Origin: Heyndrickxia oleronia
GTDB lineage: Bacteria > Bacillota > Bacilli > Bacillales > Bacillaceae_C
NCBI RefSeq assembly: GCF_017809215.1
Contig: NZ_CP065424.1
Coordinates: 4,006,001 to 4,070,000 of the forward strand
DNA length: 64,000 nucleotides
Reading direction: 5' to 3'
The notes beneath the pieces were generated by a model. The model did not search any database, was not told the DNA's origin, and saw only the letters and a list, made by a program, of their open reading frames with translations. Numbering within the stretch: position 1 is the first letter of the stretch; each line of letters starts with the position of its first letter. Both the position numbers and the translations under genes were made by a program. Positions 18,054-26,903 of this stretch are shown one piece after another.

Positions 18054-18869
18054 TTAAAGCATTTCAGCAAACCATGCAACATAATATGCAGCTGGAATGA
18101 ATAATAATTGAGCAACTATAGTTCCTAAAAATTTAGAGCCTATCATTGTTAAAGAATAACTCTTTAAAAAAACATAATCACATTGATTTTTCATTACTCT
18201 ATCTGCTAGTACAGATGCTTTCGGGTCTATAAACATTGTTAGCAAGATCGTTGCTACACCATTAATAATACCTGAAGACATTAATGCAGTCGGTGCGCTA
18301 TCTTCTGGAACTAACATCGTTGCATAGAGTGAAGATAAAATACCAATTGTATATACGGCTGAGACAATGATATTAATGATAAATAACCTTTTTGGTATTG
18401 TTTTTAGTGTAATCCCCCGTATGAAGGTCCATTTTGGGACGCGAAAACACAGCATTATCTTTTTAATGCCCTTAATATTCATGTACTTAAAGAAAACTGA
18501 AATCAAAGATCCTCTTTCATTTGATAATTGAATAATTGCTCTTGAAAAAATAGTAATAAAAGTTGGAAATAAAAGTATTCCAAGTAAGACACCAAGAGAT
18601 GTTACACCTATTAATATTCTATATTGATCTTCTATAAAGGATAATTTATTTACATCTGGAGCTTTCGCAATAAGTTTAGCTGTTAAAGGCTGTTGAATCA
18701 TTGTTGAGAATCTAGAGACAATCACCAATGTACTAAACAATGATAAGGCTGTGGCAATTAATTTCACCCTAGCCCCTGAAATCCTTGTAGAATAAGCTAA
18801 AGTTTCAACCATAGTTATAATCAATAGAAATAAAGATATGATAACGACTTTACCTGTTATTAGCCCCAT
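18054..18869 (-). CDS. amj: alternate lipid II flippase Amj family protein
   Basis: 271-residue multi-pass membrane protein. The opening ETLAYSTRISGARVKLIATALSLF with VSRFSTMIQQPL is the Amj (YdaH) pattern. In B. subtilis Amj moves lipid II across the membrane and substitutes for MurJ, under cell-envelope-stress control. About six hydrophobic segments; the C-terminal segment is LFIPAAYYVAWFAEM. Ribosome site AAAGGGGG precedes the ATG. Monocistronic; whether murJ is elsewhere in this genome cannot be seen. Confidence 0.85.
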   Translation of the reverse strand: MGLITGKVVIISLFLLIITMVETLAYSTRISGARVKLIATALSLFSTLVIVSRFSTMIQQPLTAKLIAKAPDVNKLSFIEDQYRILIGVTSLGVLLGILLFPTFITIFSRAIIQLSNERGSLISVFFKYMNIKGIKKIMLCFRVPKWTFIRGITLKTIPKRLFIINIIVSAVYTIGILSSLYATMLVPEDSAPTALMSSGIINGVATILLTMFIDPKASVLADRVMKNQCDYVFLKSYSLTMIGSKFLGTIVAQLLFIPAAYYVAWFAEML

Positions 18870-18969
18870 AGAAATCCCCCTTTAAAGCTCTAATCTTTTA
18901 ATATTTGCTTTTTGGAATTATTTCGACTAGATACATTCTTTGTTATCTAATAAACAATATAGAGGCTTC

Positions 18970-19133
18970 TTAGTCATCCATTTGTCGTTTGATAGATTTA
19001 ATCAACAATCATATAAACGAATCTTTCAGGTCTTCTTCCTTTTCAAACTTAAATCAAATTCCATCTTCATCTTTTGATGTAAACAGTGACTTGGTTATTA
19101 ATTATATACGGTAATCAATGACGCTTTTCCTCC
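18970..19133 (-). pseudogene. possible gene remnant in the 18.9-19.3 kb gap
   Basis: The stretch between amj and the MFS gene has one protein-like frame on the minus strand broken by stops: ...SLFTSKDEDGI-stop-FKFEKEEDLKDSFI-stop-LLIKSIKRQMDD-stop. Composition looks coding and a GGAGG lies near 19130, but no intact gene can be built and no family is recognised. The rest of the gap holds only the MFS terminator. Confidence 0.3.
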
Positions 19134-19141
19134 TTAAAAAA

Positions 19142-19167
19142 GGTGCATTTCTTTAAAGAAACGCACC
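19142..19167 (-). terminator. terminator after MFS gene
   Basis: GGTGCATTTCTT/AAGAAACGCACC hairpin followed on the minus strand by TTTTTT. Confidence 0.8.
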
Positions 19168-19284
19168 CTTTTGCTCAAAATTGTATTCTCCATCTGTTAA
19201 TTTTTTCCATTCAGAACCCTTTTTATGAAATCCTATGCCCAAAATGAACAGTATATCTATTCCGCTAAAGACTAAAGAATTGCA

Positions 19285-20469
19285 TTACTCATTCAATGCT
19301 TTTACATTCGCTATTTTCTGTTTAGCATTTGATTTGAAAGCTATCAAAGAAACAATAATCGCGAACGCAACACCTAATGCCCCAATCCAGGTTATGTAAG
19401 CTAGTGAGACCTTTTCAACAAAGATTCCACCTACTCCTGCACCTACAGCCATAGCTAATTGCATCATTGACTGATTAATACCAAGCAATACACCCGATAA
19501 CTCTGGTTCGATTGTGGCTAAGTGATATTGTTGTGTCGGACCTGTAGACCATGCGGCAAAAGACCAGAATATTAGAATGACTAGTACTCCGACATAAGAG
19601 TGGGTTACGATTGATAGTAGAAGTAGCATGATAATATGTAATCCCATGCCACCAACGAGAGTAAAGGCTACTCCCCATCGATCTGTGCTATAGCCTCCGA
19701 ACTTTGATCCTACCAAACTAGCGATTCCAAATATAAGCAAAACGCCACTTAACAACTTGTCGCTTATCCCCGAAATGGTCAGAAGATAGGGTGATATATA
19801 AGTATACGCAATAGAGTATCCCCCGAGCCAGAAGAACGTGATGGCTAATCCAAGCAGAACTTTTCGTTTTCGCAATAAAGAGAGCTGTTGAGCTAAAGGT
19901 ACAGGCTTATCTCCTTCAGTATGTGGAAGGGTAAAGAACATCACCACCATTGCTATTAACCCCAAAAGAGCGATTCCACCAAATACAGATTTCCAACCAA
20001 ATGCTTCGGCGGTCATTCTTCCTAGCGGAACACCAATAATTAGTGATGCGGTAAATCCCATGACTACTGTAGCAATTGCACTCGCTTGCTTCCCTTCTGA
20101 TGCGATTTTGGCTGCAATATTTAATGCCGTTACAACAACCATTCCTGCTCCCAATGCCATAATGATTCTCGCAACAATAAACCATCCATATCCAGGCAAG
20201 ACAAAAGCAAGAATATTTCCTAAAACAAATAGACCTAAAGAATAAATCATTAATTTACGTCTGTCTATGCTTGCTGTTAATGCCATGAGAATCGGTGTAA
20301 AAATAGCATAAACAAGTGAAAAAATCGTAATTAACTGGCCAGCAGCAGATAAGGTGATCCCAAGTGTATGAGCAATATTATCCAATATCCCGGAAATTAT
20401 ATACTCTGACGTTCCTACCAAAAAACTAATAATGGCTAAAATATAAATTTTCCACGTGTTAGACATCAT
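19285..20469 (-). CDS. MFS transporter, DHA1-type exporter
   Basis: 394 residues, twelve predicted membrane helices, drug/sugar-efflux (AraJ/YdhP-like) branch. Visible: GTSEYIISGILDNIA in helix 1, DRRKLMIYSLGL loop between helices 2 and 3, and GVPLGRMTAEAFGWKSVFGG. Preceded by AGGGAG. It lies 150 bases downstream of an ArsR-type gene on the same strand, with two ATATCG/CGATAT palindromes in between, so it is probably the exporter controlled by that regulator. Substrate unknown. Confidence 0.9.
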   Translation of the reverse strand: MMSNTWKIYILAIISFLVGTSEYIISGILDNIAHTLGITLSAAGQLITIFSLVYAIFTPILMALTASIDRRKLMIYSLGLFVLGNILAFVLPGYGWFIVARIIMALGAGMVVVTALNIAAKIASEGKQASAIATVVMGFTASLIIGVPLGRMTAEAFGWKSVFGGIALLGLIAMVVMFFTLPHTEGDKPVPLAQQLSLLRKRKVLLGLAITFFWLGGYSIAYTYISPYLLTISGISDKLLSGVLLIFGIASLVGSKFGGYSTDRWGVAFTLVGGMGLHIIMLLLLSIVTHSYVGVLVILIFWSFAAWSTGPTQQYHLATIEPELSGVLLGINQSMMQLAMAVGAGVGGIFVEKVSLAYITWIGALGVAFAIIVSLIAFKSNAKQKIANVKALNE

Positions 20470-20498
20470 CTATCACTCCCTAATCATTTATCATATCA

Positions 20499-20522
20499 AC
20501 ATATCGCAAAATAACGATATGT
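20499..20522. promoter_or_regulatory. ArsR-type operator in front of the MFS gene
   Basis: Perfect inverted repeat ACATATCG-N8-CGATATGT, 30 bases upstream of the MFS start. The same CGATATGT half-site occurs at 20542-20561 and in the arsR promoter at 20936-20957. Confidence 0.7.
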
Positions 20523-20541
20523 TATTTTAAAAAAAACACAC

Positions 20542-20561
20542 ATCGCGATATATCGATATGT
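20542..20561. promoter_or_regulatory. second ArsR-type operator
   Basis: ATCGCGATATATCGATATGT, near-palindromic and almost identical to the site overlapping the arsR promoter (20936-20957). Likely bound by the same repressor. Confidence 0.65.
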
Positions 20562-20568
20562 TTTCTGT

Positions 20569-20598
20569 AAAAATAAACATCCTCAGATGTTTATTTTT
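20569..20598 (-). terminator. terminator between arsR and MFS gene
   Basis: Perfect 12-bp stem AAAAATAAACAT/ATGTTTATTTTT with loop CCTCAG (plus-strand sense). It separates arsR from the MFS gene, which then needs its own promoter next to the operators. Confidence 0.75.
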
Positions 20599-20622
20599 GC
20601 TTCTAAAGCATTCCGTGTACTT

Positions 20623-20925
20623 TTAAATTTCCTTTTTTAATAAGTCAGCAATTTTGCTAATCGCGTCTTCATCTCTTTTGTAATAAGTAAACTTGCCTAT
20701 TCGTTCTGCCTTAATCAGACCAGCTCTTAAAAGTATAGAGAGATATTGGGAGGCAGTTGATTGCGTCATTTTTAATTTATCTGTTATTTGGCTAACACAT
20801 ACCCCTATTGTGTTCATATCAATCCCTTCATGGGGTATAAAATGACGATCAGGCTCCTTTAGCCATTGCAAAATTTGCAACCTAGATTCATTTGATAAGG
20901 CTTTAAAGATTTCAATTGGTTCCAT
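20623..20925 (-). CDS. ArsR-family metal/redox-type repressor, probably leaderless
   Basis: 100 residues, winged helix. HTH segment DKLKMTQSTASQYLSILLRAGLI, wing KAERIGKFTYYKRDEDAI. One Cys in GVCVSQI; no full CxC metal motif, so the signal is unclear. The ATG at 20934 overlaps the -10 box, so it cannot be the usual start. The ATG at 20925 (MEPIEIFKALS) lies exactly where transcription should begin, and no ribosome site precedes it, which points to a leaderless mRNA. The promoter overlaps a palindrome, so autorepression is likely. Partner gene: the MFS exporter downstream. Confidence 0.88.
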   Translation of the reverse strand: MEPIEIFKALSNESRLQILQWLKEPDRHFIPHEGIDMNTIGVCVSQITDKLKMTQSTASQYLSILLRAGLIKAERIGKFTYYKRDEDAISKIADLLKKEI

Positions 20926-20932
20926 ACAACTC

Positions 20933-20960
20933 ATTATATCGCGATATTTCGATATGTCAA
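20933..20960 (-). promoter_or_regulatory. sigma-A promoter of arsR overlapped by operator
   Basis: TTGACA (20960-20955), 16-base spacer, TATAAT (20938-20933), near consensus. The spacer holds TATCGAAATATCGCGATA, matching the operators at 20499-20561. Seven bases separate the -10 box from the ATG at 20925. Confidence 0.85.
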
Positions 20961-21095
20961 TGTATTTTGTTTTATAAAATGTCCTTATTATTAGCCTGTT
21001 ATTATGATGAACCTAAATGGACATAGTCGATTCTTTTTGCATCCTACTAATACCCAATCGTCAATCGGATATTAAATGTTCAAAATCGAGCTATG

Positions 21096-21890
21096 TTAAA
21101 AAATAGTTGGTACCATACCACCATCCATACGGATTGGGGAACCTTTAAATGCCGATGCATAAGGACTACATACAAATGTAGCTAGTCTCCCTATTTCAAT
21201 GGGTCTAATAAATCGCTGTATTTCTGATTGAGGTAGGTTTGTTGTCATAAAAGCTTTCTCTTTCTCGGAAAAAGTCATATCTTCATTAGCGTATATTCCT
21301 ACAATAATTTGCTGCACGTTTTCCGAGAGGGTTGGTCCTGGCATGATTGTATTAACTGTCACTTCTGTTCCAACCGTTAATTTAGATAAGCTTTTTGATA
21401 ATGATAAAAGCATTGATTTTGTCATACAATACTGGGGCATTTGACCTGAAGGCATAATGGCTTCTTCACTCGCAATAAAGATAATCCGGCCATCATTATT
21501 TTCCAACATTTTCGGTAAATAAAATTTAGATAATCCATTCGCTGCAAGTACATTTGTCCGAAAGTACTTTTCCCATACTTCATCATCTATGTCGTCATAT
21601 TGCATGATTTCATAAATCCCCATATTGTTCACTAAAATATCAATTTGCGGATATTTATCAAATAAAGCTTCTCTTTGTTTTTTATCAACGACATCAGCAG
21701 CTGCATTTTGAGGAAAAGTATCAGGAAACTCTGCCTTCATCTCATTTACTGTTCGTTCTACCTCATCAAAATTTCGTCCATTAATTAGTACATTCACCCC
21801 TTCTTTGGCAAGTTCAATGGCAATTGCCTTCCCTATGCCCTTCGTTGATCCTGTCACTAAGGCTGTTTTACCTTTTAGCTGCATATCCAT
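21096..21890 (-). CDS. short-chain dehydrogenase/reductase (SDR)
   Basis: 264-residue classical SDR. NAD(P) motif TGSTKGIG near residue 14, NNMGIY strand-4 motif, catalytic Ser in IFIASEE region and Tyr-x3-Lys in YCMTKSML, C-terminal DGGMVPTIF. Preceded by AAAGGAGAA and ATG. The charged residue after the first strand (NGRN) suggests NADPH preference, an inference. The AraC regulator lies 68 bases upstream on the same strand and may control it. Substrate unknown. Confidence 0.9.
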   Translation of the reverse strand: MDMQLKGKTALVTGSTKGIGKAIAIELAKEGVNVLINGRNFDEVERTVNEMKAEFPDTFPQNAAADVVDKKQREALFDKYPQIDILVNNMGIYEIMQYDDIDDEVWEKYFRTNVLAANGLSKFYLPKMLENNDGRIIFIASEEAIMPSGQMPQYCMTKSMLLSLSKSLSKLTVGTEVTVNTIMPGPTLSENVQQIIVGIYANEDMTFSEKEKAFMTTNLPQSEIQRFIRPIEIGRLATFVCSPYASAFKGSPIRMDGGMVPTIF

Positions 21891-21958
21891 ATAATATTCT
21901 CCTTTACTTTACTTATTTAGATTTCCCTTTTTATGAAAGGGGATAATTTTGTCAAAGT

Positions 21959-22972
21959 TTAATTTATTCGATTTGTCCCTAAGTGCTCTGCACGCCAATG
22001 TAAAGGGGTATCCCCTTCCCAATGGCGGAAGGCACGGTAAAATGAGTTTTGGTCTTCATATCCAACCAGGAATGCGACTTCTTTAATATCAAGCAATGGG
22101 TCTGCCAAATACTCCCGTGCCAGCTCATGTCGAGCTTGTGTCAACAATTGCTTAAAGTTCGTGCCTTCATCAGCAAGTCGGCGCTGCAAAGTACGATTGC
22201 TCATCCCCAGCTCGCTCGCGATCGTCTGAATGTCGGTGTGCCCTCCTGTTAAACTACGTTTAATCATCCACTTTGCCTTCTCAGCGGTTGAGTATTTGTT
22301 TTTCTGCTCATCTAATGATTGATCCAGTACGGGAGTCAGAATCTCCAACAGCTCCGCATTGTACGAGACAAAGGGGCGATCTAGATCTTTTCGATGCAGC
22401 GTCAATCGATTACAATTTGCACCGACCCGGATCCGGCAGCCAAAGTATTCCTCAAGTATTTGTACGTTACCCATTTCGTGTGAAAATTCAACATGCTTTG
22501 CTACTATAGGCTGACCTGTACCCCGGCGTCCTAGCTCTAGTAGAAATGCTAGCGTGACACCAACAAGTATTGGTGGTCCAGCTTCCTCCGTAGATAACCA
22601 TTTCAGTTCGATCGTGCAATTCTCACCTTCCTCTTTCATACATAAGCTTTCAGGAGGGCACATTTGTTTATACCGAACCATTCGGTTTAAAGCGTCACGG
22701 TAGTCACGAGCATGATAAGTTGCTAAGACAGCCGGTGGATATTGAGCCGTTTCAAAGACGGTTGGAAGCATAATGATTCCTTTGGCAGTGTCGCCAATAA
22801 GGTCAGAATATGCCCGCCAGATGGCGAAATATTGAGTAGTAGAGACAACTGGTTTATTAATAATCGTAAGCGGCAGACTCGCTTTGCGAACCACATCGTG
22901 TGGATTCATCCCTAATTGACGTAACCCAGTCCAAAATCCAGCTGGAATTTTAATGCGTGTTTGTGAAGTCAT
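21959..22972 (-). CDS. AraC-family regulator with arabinose-binding-type N-terminal domain
   Basis: 337 residues. N-terminal domain of the OruR/ArgR-like type (GFWTGLRQLGMNPHDVVRKASLPL, common in Proteobacteria and less so in Bacillaceae), then a C-terminal double HTH (IQTIASELGMSNRTLQRRLA, IKEVAFLVGYEDQNSFYRAF). Codon use is visibly richer in G+C than the neighbours (AGCTCGCTCGCGATCG), a hint of acquisition by transfer. Positioned to control the SDR gene downstream. Effector not predictable. Confidence 0.88.
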   Translation of the reverse strand: MTSQTRIKIPAGFWTGLRQLGMNPHDVVRKASLPLTIINKPVVSTTQYFAIWRAYSDLIGDTAKGIIMLPTVFETAQYPPAVLATYHARDYRDALNRMVRYKQMCPPESLCMKEEGENCTIELKWLSTEEAGPPILVGVTLAFLLELGRRGTGQPIVAKHVEFSHEMGNVQILEEYFGCRIRVGANCNRLTLHRKDLDRPFVSYNAELLEILTPVLDQSLDEQKNKYSTAEKAKWMIKRSLTGGHTDIQTIASELGMSNRTLQRRLADEGTNFKQLLTQARHELAREYLADPLLDIKEVAFLVGYEDQNSFYRAFRHWEGDTPLHWRAEHLGTNRIN

Positions 22973-23113
22973 ACATATCGCCCTCCTTTAGCTATCTAGA
23001 TTCACTTGTTTATACTTTATCATTAAGTCTTGTCTTTATCCGAAGGGACAATGATTATCATACCAATCCGATATCGCTCTGTAACTAACATAGAGCGACA
23101 ATCCACTTGCTAA

Positions 23114-23236
23114 TTACGCCAATTCATTCGGATGGGTACCAGTTAGCGGAACAAAGCTGCCGTTTGTATAGGCAGCTTCATTAAATAAAAATGGCAAATA
23201 ATCATTGTCCATCCATTGGACTAAAAAATTTCCCAT
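23114..23236 (-). CDS. 40-aa reading frame after the threonine-synthase-like gene, perhaps a remnant
   Basis: Opens with ATG eight bases after the upstream stop (weak AGGAAA site) and encodes MGNFLVQWMDNDYLPFLFN... ending THPNELA. Composition is protein-like but no family is recognised. It could be a translationally coupled small protein or the last exon-like scrap of a deleted enzyme. The rest of the gap to the AraC gene (22973-23113) shows nothing further. Confidence 0.4.
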   Translation of the reverse strand: MGNFLVQWMDNDYLPFLFNEAAYTNGSFVPLTGTHPNELA

Positions 23237-23244
23237 TTTCCTAT

Positions 23245-24351
23245 TTAATTAGATTTAATTCCCGCACCACAAAGTGGGATGACGATTTTTTCTTCTGGTT
23301 GCTTCTTATATTTTAAGTAAGCTGCATAGTTTACTGCTGATGTGACTTCTACATAAAAGCCTTTGGCAGCAAGCATTTGTCGTGCATTCAAAATTTCAGC
23401 TTCTTCTATATCAATAAATATTCCGCATGTTTCACTTACCGCTTCTAAAATTTGTTTTGAACGTGCAGGTGCTGCAATCGCAATTCCTTCTGCTAAAGTC
23501 CCTTGATTCGTAACCGGTGCAGCGACGTCCCTCCCATTTTCATAAGCCTGAACAAGAGGTGCACAGTTTGCCGCTTGGACTGCAATCATTTTCGGCATTT
23601 TATCTATCAATCCGTTTTCCAATAGCTCTTTAAAACCATAAAATGCACCAAGTAAAAGAGTACCATTTCCAACAGGAATGATTAATGAATCAGGTGCTCC
23701 TGATAATTGCTCATAAATTTCATAGGCATAGGTTTTAGTTCCTTCATAGAAGTAAGGATTATACACATGACTTGCATAAAAAACCTTTTCTTCATTTACT
23801 GCTTTTTGTGCTGCAGCCGCTACGTCCTCTCGTGTACCATGAATGGCCTTAATATTTGCTCCATGTGCTTTTATTTGCGCAATCTTTTTCGGTGAGGTTT
23901 CATCGCTTAAATAAATATCGCAGGCAATATGACAACGGGCTGCATAGGCTGCAATCGCCGTCCCAGCATTTCCACTGCTATCGGCAATCACTTTTGAAAC
24001 CCCTAACTCCTTCGCCTTAGTCATTAAGACAGCAGCCCCTCTATCTTTAAAAGATAGTGTAGGCATCATATATTCGACTTTTACATATGTATTTGGCTCT
24101 AGGGGGTCTAAAACGATCAATGGAGATTGGCCTTCACCCATTGTAATCGATTTCCACGTATTCGAATCTTTTGCAAATGGCATCGTTTCAACATACCGCC
24201 ATAACGACTTCGGATAGTTGTTCCAGGCTAACTTATTTATTCTTGGTGTCTCTTTTACAATATTAAATACGCCACCACACTCACACTTCCATAAAGTCAG
24301 TTTAATATCATACTTTTTTCCACAGCTGTTACAAATAAATTGTTCCATCAT
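23245..24351 (-). CDS. threonine-synthase-like PLP enzyme with zinc ribbon
   Basis: About 368 residues, PLP fold type II. A short N-terminal zinc-ribbon-like part (CNSCGKKY...LWKCECGG) precedes the catalytic domain; PLP lysine in LSFKDRGAAVL, SSGNAGTAIAAYAA loop and PVGNGTLLLGAF phosphate loop. The genome already has thrC in the hom operon, so this paralogue likely acts on another amino acid (ammonia-lyase or beta-replacement chemistry) or as a second threonine synthase. The start is the ATG at 24351 behind GAAAGGA; the upstream TTG overlaps that site. Confidence 0.85.
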   Translation of the reverse strand: MMEQFICNSCGKKYDIKLTLWKCECGGVFNIVKETPRINKLAWNNYPKSLWRYVETMPFAKDSNTWKSITMGEGQSPLIVLDPLEPNTYVKVEYMMPTLSFKDRGAAVLMTKAKELGVSKVIADSSGNAGTAIAAYAARCHIACDIYLSDETSPKKIAQIKAHGANIKAIHGTREDVAAAAQKAVNEEKVFYASHVYNPYFYEGTKTYAYEIYEQLSGAPDSLIIPVGNGTLLLGAFYGFKELLENGLIDKMPKMIAVQAANCAPLVQAYENGRDVAAPVTNQGTLAEGIAIAAPARSKQILEAVSETCGIFIDIEEAEILNARQMLAAKGFYVEVTSAVNYAAYLKYKKQPEEKIVIPLCGAGIKSN

Positions 24352-24456
24352 TGATAATCCTTTCAACTGTTTTTATTTTAAGTAGAGATTTTCATTTTAA
24401 TAAAGTAAAAATTATATAACTATTATGTAGTACCTGTCCCAAGGTGTAAATTAAAA

Positions 24457-24479
24457 GCGTTATCCATTTAGGATAACGC
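24457..24479 (-). terminator. terminator after DUF2798-type gene
   Basis: GCGTTATCC/GGATAACGC stem, five-base loop, followed on the minus strand by TTTT. Confidence 0.75.
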
Positions 24480-24510
24480 AGTAGTCTATTGCTATCATAA
24501 CCTTAAATAG

Positions 24511-25020
24511 TCATGAAATGCTGTGTATGTTTCCATATTTATTTTTATCAGATTTAATATACTTCGTAAAAATATAACGCACGATTGGGCCCATAATAAT
24601 AAGTTGTAACGGCAAGGCAACGATTATATTTTTACCATAAACAGATAAATAATCAGTGATTACTGTGTTGGAATCAAATCCATTTTTTAAATTAGACATA
24701 ATCATTCCGTAAATGGACATAAAAAACGCCATTCCAATAACCATACATATCGAAATTGTTAATACTGTATAGATCTTTTTTGTTGTATTGGCGGTTAATT
24801 GCAAGGCAATTTTTTTAGCAAGAGGTCCAACGAGAAACCAGTCAAGGATAAAGGCAATAATAAACCCCACCAGGAAATCTAAAATTCCTTCAATAAAAGT
24901 TATTTGACCAAAGGTACCATTAAGGAAAAAATTATACATAGTCATAACTAAAACCATTCCAAAACACATGAGTAAACCAAATTGTAAGCTTTCTTTCTTT
25001 GTTGTTGGCAATTCCATCAT
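24511..25020 (-). CDS. DUF2798-type membrane protein
   Basis: 169 residues, four hydrophobic segments arranged as two similar halves (each about 70 residues, with a helix pair LLMCFGMVLVMTMYNFF/FLVGFIIAFILDWFLVGPLAKKIA and its counterpart ISICMVIGMAFFMSIYG/NIIVALPLQLIIMGPIVRYIF). This internal duplication is the pattern of the DUF2798 family. Function unknown. Monocistronic, own terminator. Confidence 0.7.
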   Translation of the reverse strand: MMELPTTKKESLQFGLLMCFGMVLVMTMYNFFLNGTFGQITFIEGILDFLVGFIIAFILDWFLVGPLAKKIALQLTANTTKKIYTVLTISICMVIGMAFFMSIYGMIMSNLKNGFDSNTVITDYLSVYGKNIIVALPLQLIIMGPIVRYIFTKYIKSDKNKYGNIHSIS

Positions 25021-25154
25021 CCCTTCTTTTGTATACCTCTTGTATTATAAGGATGTAAAAATTGCCTCGTAAGTGAACATTTTGTGAAATAGGTTTTAAT
25101 TCAATCAACTGACTGTTTTCTTCCTAACAGAAAAGTATTTCATGGCACCTATTA

Positions 25155-25322
25155 ATGAGCTGGAAGCAAAGCGATCGAAAAGACCACTGTAAATCTATTA
25201 AATTGGACGATGTCATATGGAGTGAACCATTCCGTAAAACCTTAGAATTTGTTAGTCTATCAAAAAGTGCTCCTTTATTGAAGCCAGATGACCATGAAGA
25301 GTTGTCAATGATGAGAAAATGA
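25155..25322 (+). pseudogene. possible coding remnant
   Basis: A 55-codon frame with protein-like composition (...SIKLDDVIWSEPFRKTL..., ...LKPDDHEELSMMRK) but no ribosome site and no recognised family. It lies in a 410-base gap between the DUF2798 gene and the ABC permease that otherwise holds only the repeat copy at 25395-25436. Confidence 0.3.
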
Positions 25323-25394
25323 TCTGCAAACCCACGTATGCCCCAATGGAAATCATCCAACTACGATTTTGTTTGGTTCTCCTTTTTTTTGTGA

Positions 25395-25436
25395 TCGTTA
25401 ATAGCAATAATGTTTGAGAAAAAAGCCTTTTAAAAT
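25395..25436 (+). repeat. partial copy of the dispersed GAAAAGAGCC repeat
   Basis: CGTTAATAGCAATAATGTTT then GAGAAAAAAGCC, ending inside the last codons of the ABC permease gene. Matches the right half of the copies at 27513 and 44236. Confidence 0.55.
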
Positions 25437-26038
25437 ACTTTATTTCTATAAATACGAATCGATAGTAGCCATGAACCTATATATAAAGTTATAACCAATA
25501 AGCCAATCAAGAAATAAAGCTGAGTATTTTCTAAGCTTAGTAGCATGTGAACCAACTCTCTAATTCTATCGTTTAAGTTTTGAACGACAAAATTTACAAC
25601 TAACAAATACACGCCAAATCCTATCATAGTAGCGATTAACAAGTAATTACTTTTGAACTTATAACAGAATGGCAACATTAATGAGATAGCCACCATCACA
25701 ATTCCAACCATTAGCAGGATGTCTTTCCATTCAAAAAGTTCACCACGAATGATGAAATTTCCTATAAAAATGGTTGCAGCTACCATCAACGTAAAGAGAA
25801 CCATAACAATATACTTTGAACTGACAATTTCTTTCCGCGTATACGGTAGAGAATTGATGAGCATATGGATGGAAGACTTTTCATCCATCGATATGGCATT
25901 CATCGAAATAGCAATACTAAAGACAATCCCTACCCAGAGGGGGGAGGCATCTAAAAATAAATAAATACATAAACCAAGTAATAACAGCGCTAATGTTTTT
26001 TTCTGTAAGGTTAGATCTTTACGTATTAAATTGAACAT
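25430..26038 (-). CDS. ABC-2 type permease
   Basis: 202 residues, six hydrophobic segments (for example TLALLLLGLCIYLFLD, IVMVLFTLMVAATIFIG, ILLMVGIVMVAISLMLPFCY). Membrane partner of the ATPase encoded directly upstream; the ATG at 26038 overlaps the ATPase gene by 20 bases and follows AAAGGGG. In YtrA-type operons such permeases respond to cell-wall-active antibiotics; the exported substrate is not known. Confidence 0.87.
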   Translation of the reverse strand: MFNLIRKDLTLQKKTLALLLLGLCIYLFLDASPLWVGIVFSIAISMNAISMDEKSSIHMLINSLPYTRKEIVSSKYIVMVLFTLMVAATIFIGNFIIRGELFEWKDILLMVGIVMVAISLMLPFCYKFKSNYLLIATMIGFGVYLLVVNFVVQNLNDRIRELVHMLLSLENTQLYFLIGLLVITLYIGSWLLSIRIYRNKVF

Positions 26039-26903
26039 ACTGTTCAGCCCCTTTCTTTGTGTAGTACATAATATCTTCAAGAGTTGGTTTTTCAATTAAC
26101 ACCATTTCACCAAATACCTCTTCTGTCCTTACTTTATTTGCTGTTAATGCCTCAAACCCATAATTTGATTTTCGGATTGATATAAATTCCTTTTCTGTCT
26201 CTCGATCTAATAGATCCAGTCCTCCTTTAACAATCGCGTACTCCTCTTCAATTTGATACAATTCCTTTGTAAAAATATGCTCTCCTTGATGAATAAAAGT
26301 GATATAATCCGCAATTGTGTCTAAATCCGTTGTAATATGGGTCGAAAAAAAGATTGTTTTATTTCCATCTTGCATAAGCTGATGCAGGATATCCAACAGC
26401 TCCCGACGAAAAATTGGGTCTAATCCAGACGTAGGTTCATCCATAATAATTAATTCCGCATGATGGGATAAAGCAATAGATAACGAGGCTTTCATCATCA
26501 TTCCTTTGGAAAATGACTTGATTTTTTTAGTAAGCGGTAAGTTAAATATTTTTACATAATCATTGAAAAGCTGATCATCCCAATTTACATAGGACCGTTT
26601 CACAATCTCTTTCATTTCAGCTAATGATAAATGATCATAAAAAACATTTTCGTCATATACAAAACCAATGCGCTGCTTGATTTCTTTTTCATGCTCCTTA
26701 TAATTCAAACCAAATACAGAAATCGTTCCACTATCAGGCTGCAATAAATTCATGATCAGCTTAATCGTTGTGGATTTCCCTACACCATTTCCTCCGATAA
26801 AACCTGTGACAAATCCTTTTTTTACGGTCAATGTTAGATCCTTCAGCTGAAAACCTTCGAATGATTTATGAACATTTTTAATTTCAATCACATTTTCCAT
26901 CAT
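26019..26903 (-). CDS. ABC transporter ATP-binding protein
   Basis: 294 residues. Walker A GGNGVGKSTT, Q-loop region RIGFVYDENVF, signature FSKGMMMKASL (a divergent LSGGQ), Walker B LIIMDEPTSGLD and switch His in FFSTHI. A C-terminal extension of about 80 residues is typical of the YtrB/EcsA-like group. Overlaps the GntR gene by 4 bases upstream and the permease downstream: one operon. Energises the adjacent permease. Confidence 0.92.
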   Translation of the reverse strand: MMENVIEIKNVHKSFEGFQLKDLTLTVKKGFVTGFIGGNGVGKSTTIKLIMNLLQPDSGTISVFGLNYKEHEKEIKQRIGFVYDENVFYDHLSLAEMKEIVKRSYVNWDDQLFNDYVKIFNLPLTKKIKSFSKGMMMKASLSIALSHHAELIIMDEPTSGLDPIFRRELLDILHQLMQDGNKTIFFSTHITTDLDTIADYITFIHQGEHIFTKELYQIEEEYAIVKGGLDLLDRETEKEFISIRKSNYGFEALTANKVRTEEVFGEMVLIEKPTLEDIMYYTKKGAEQYVQFNT

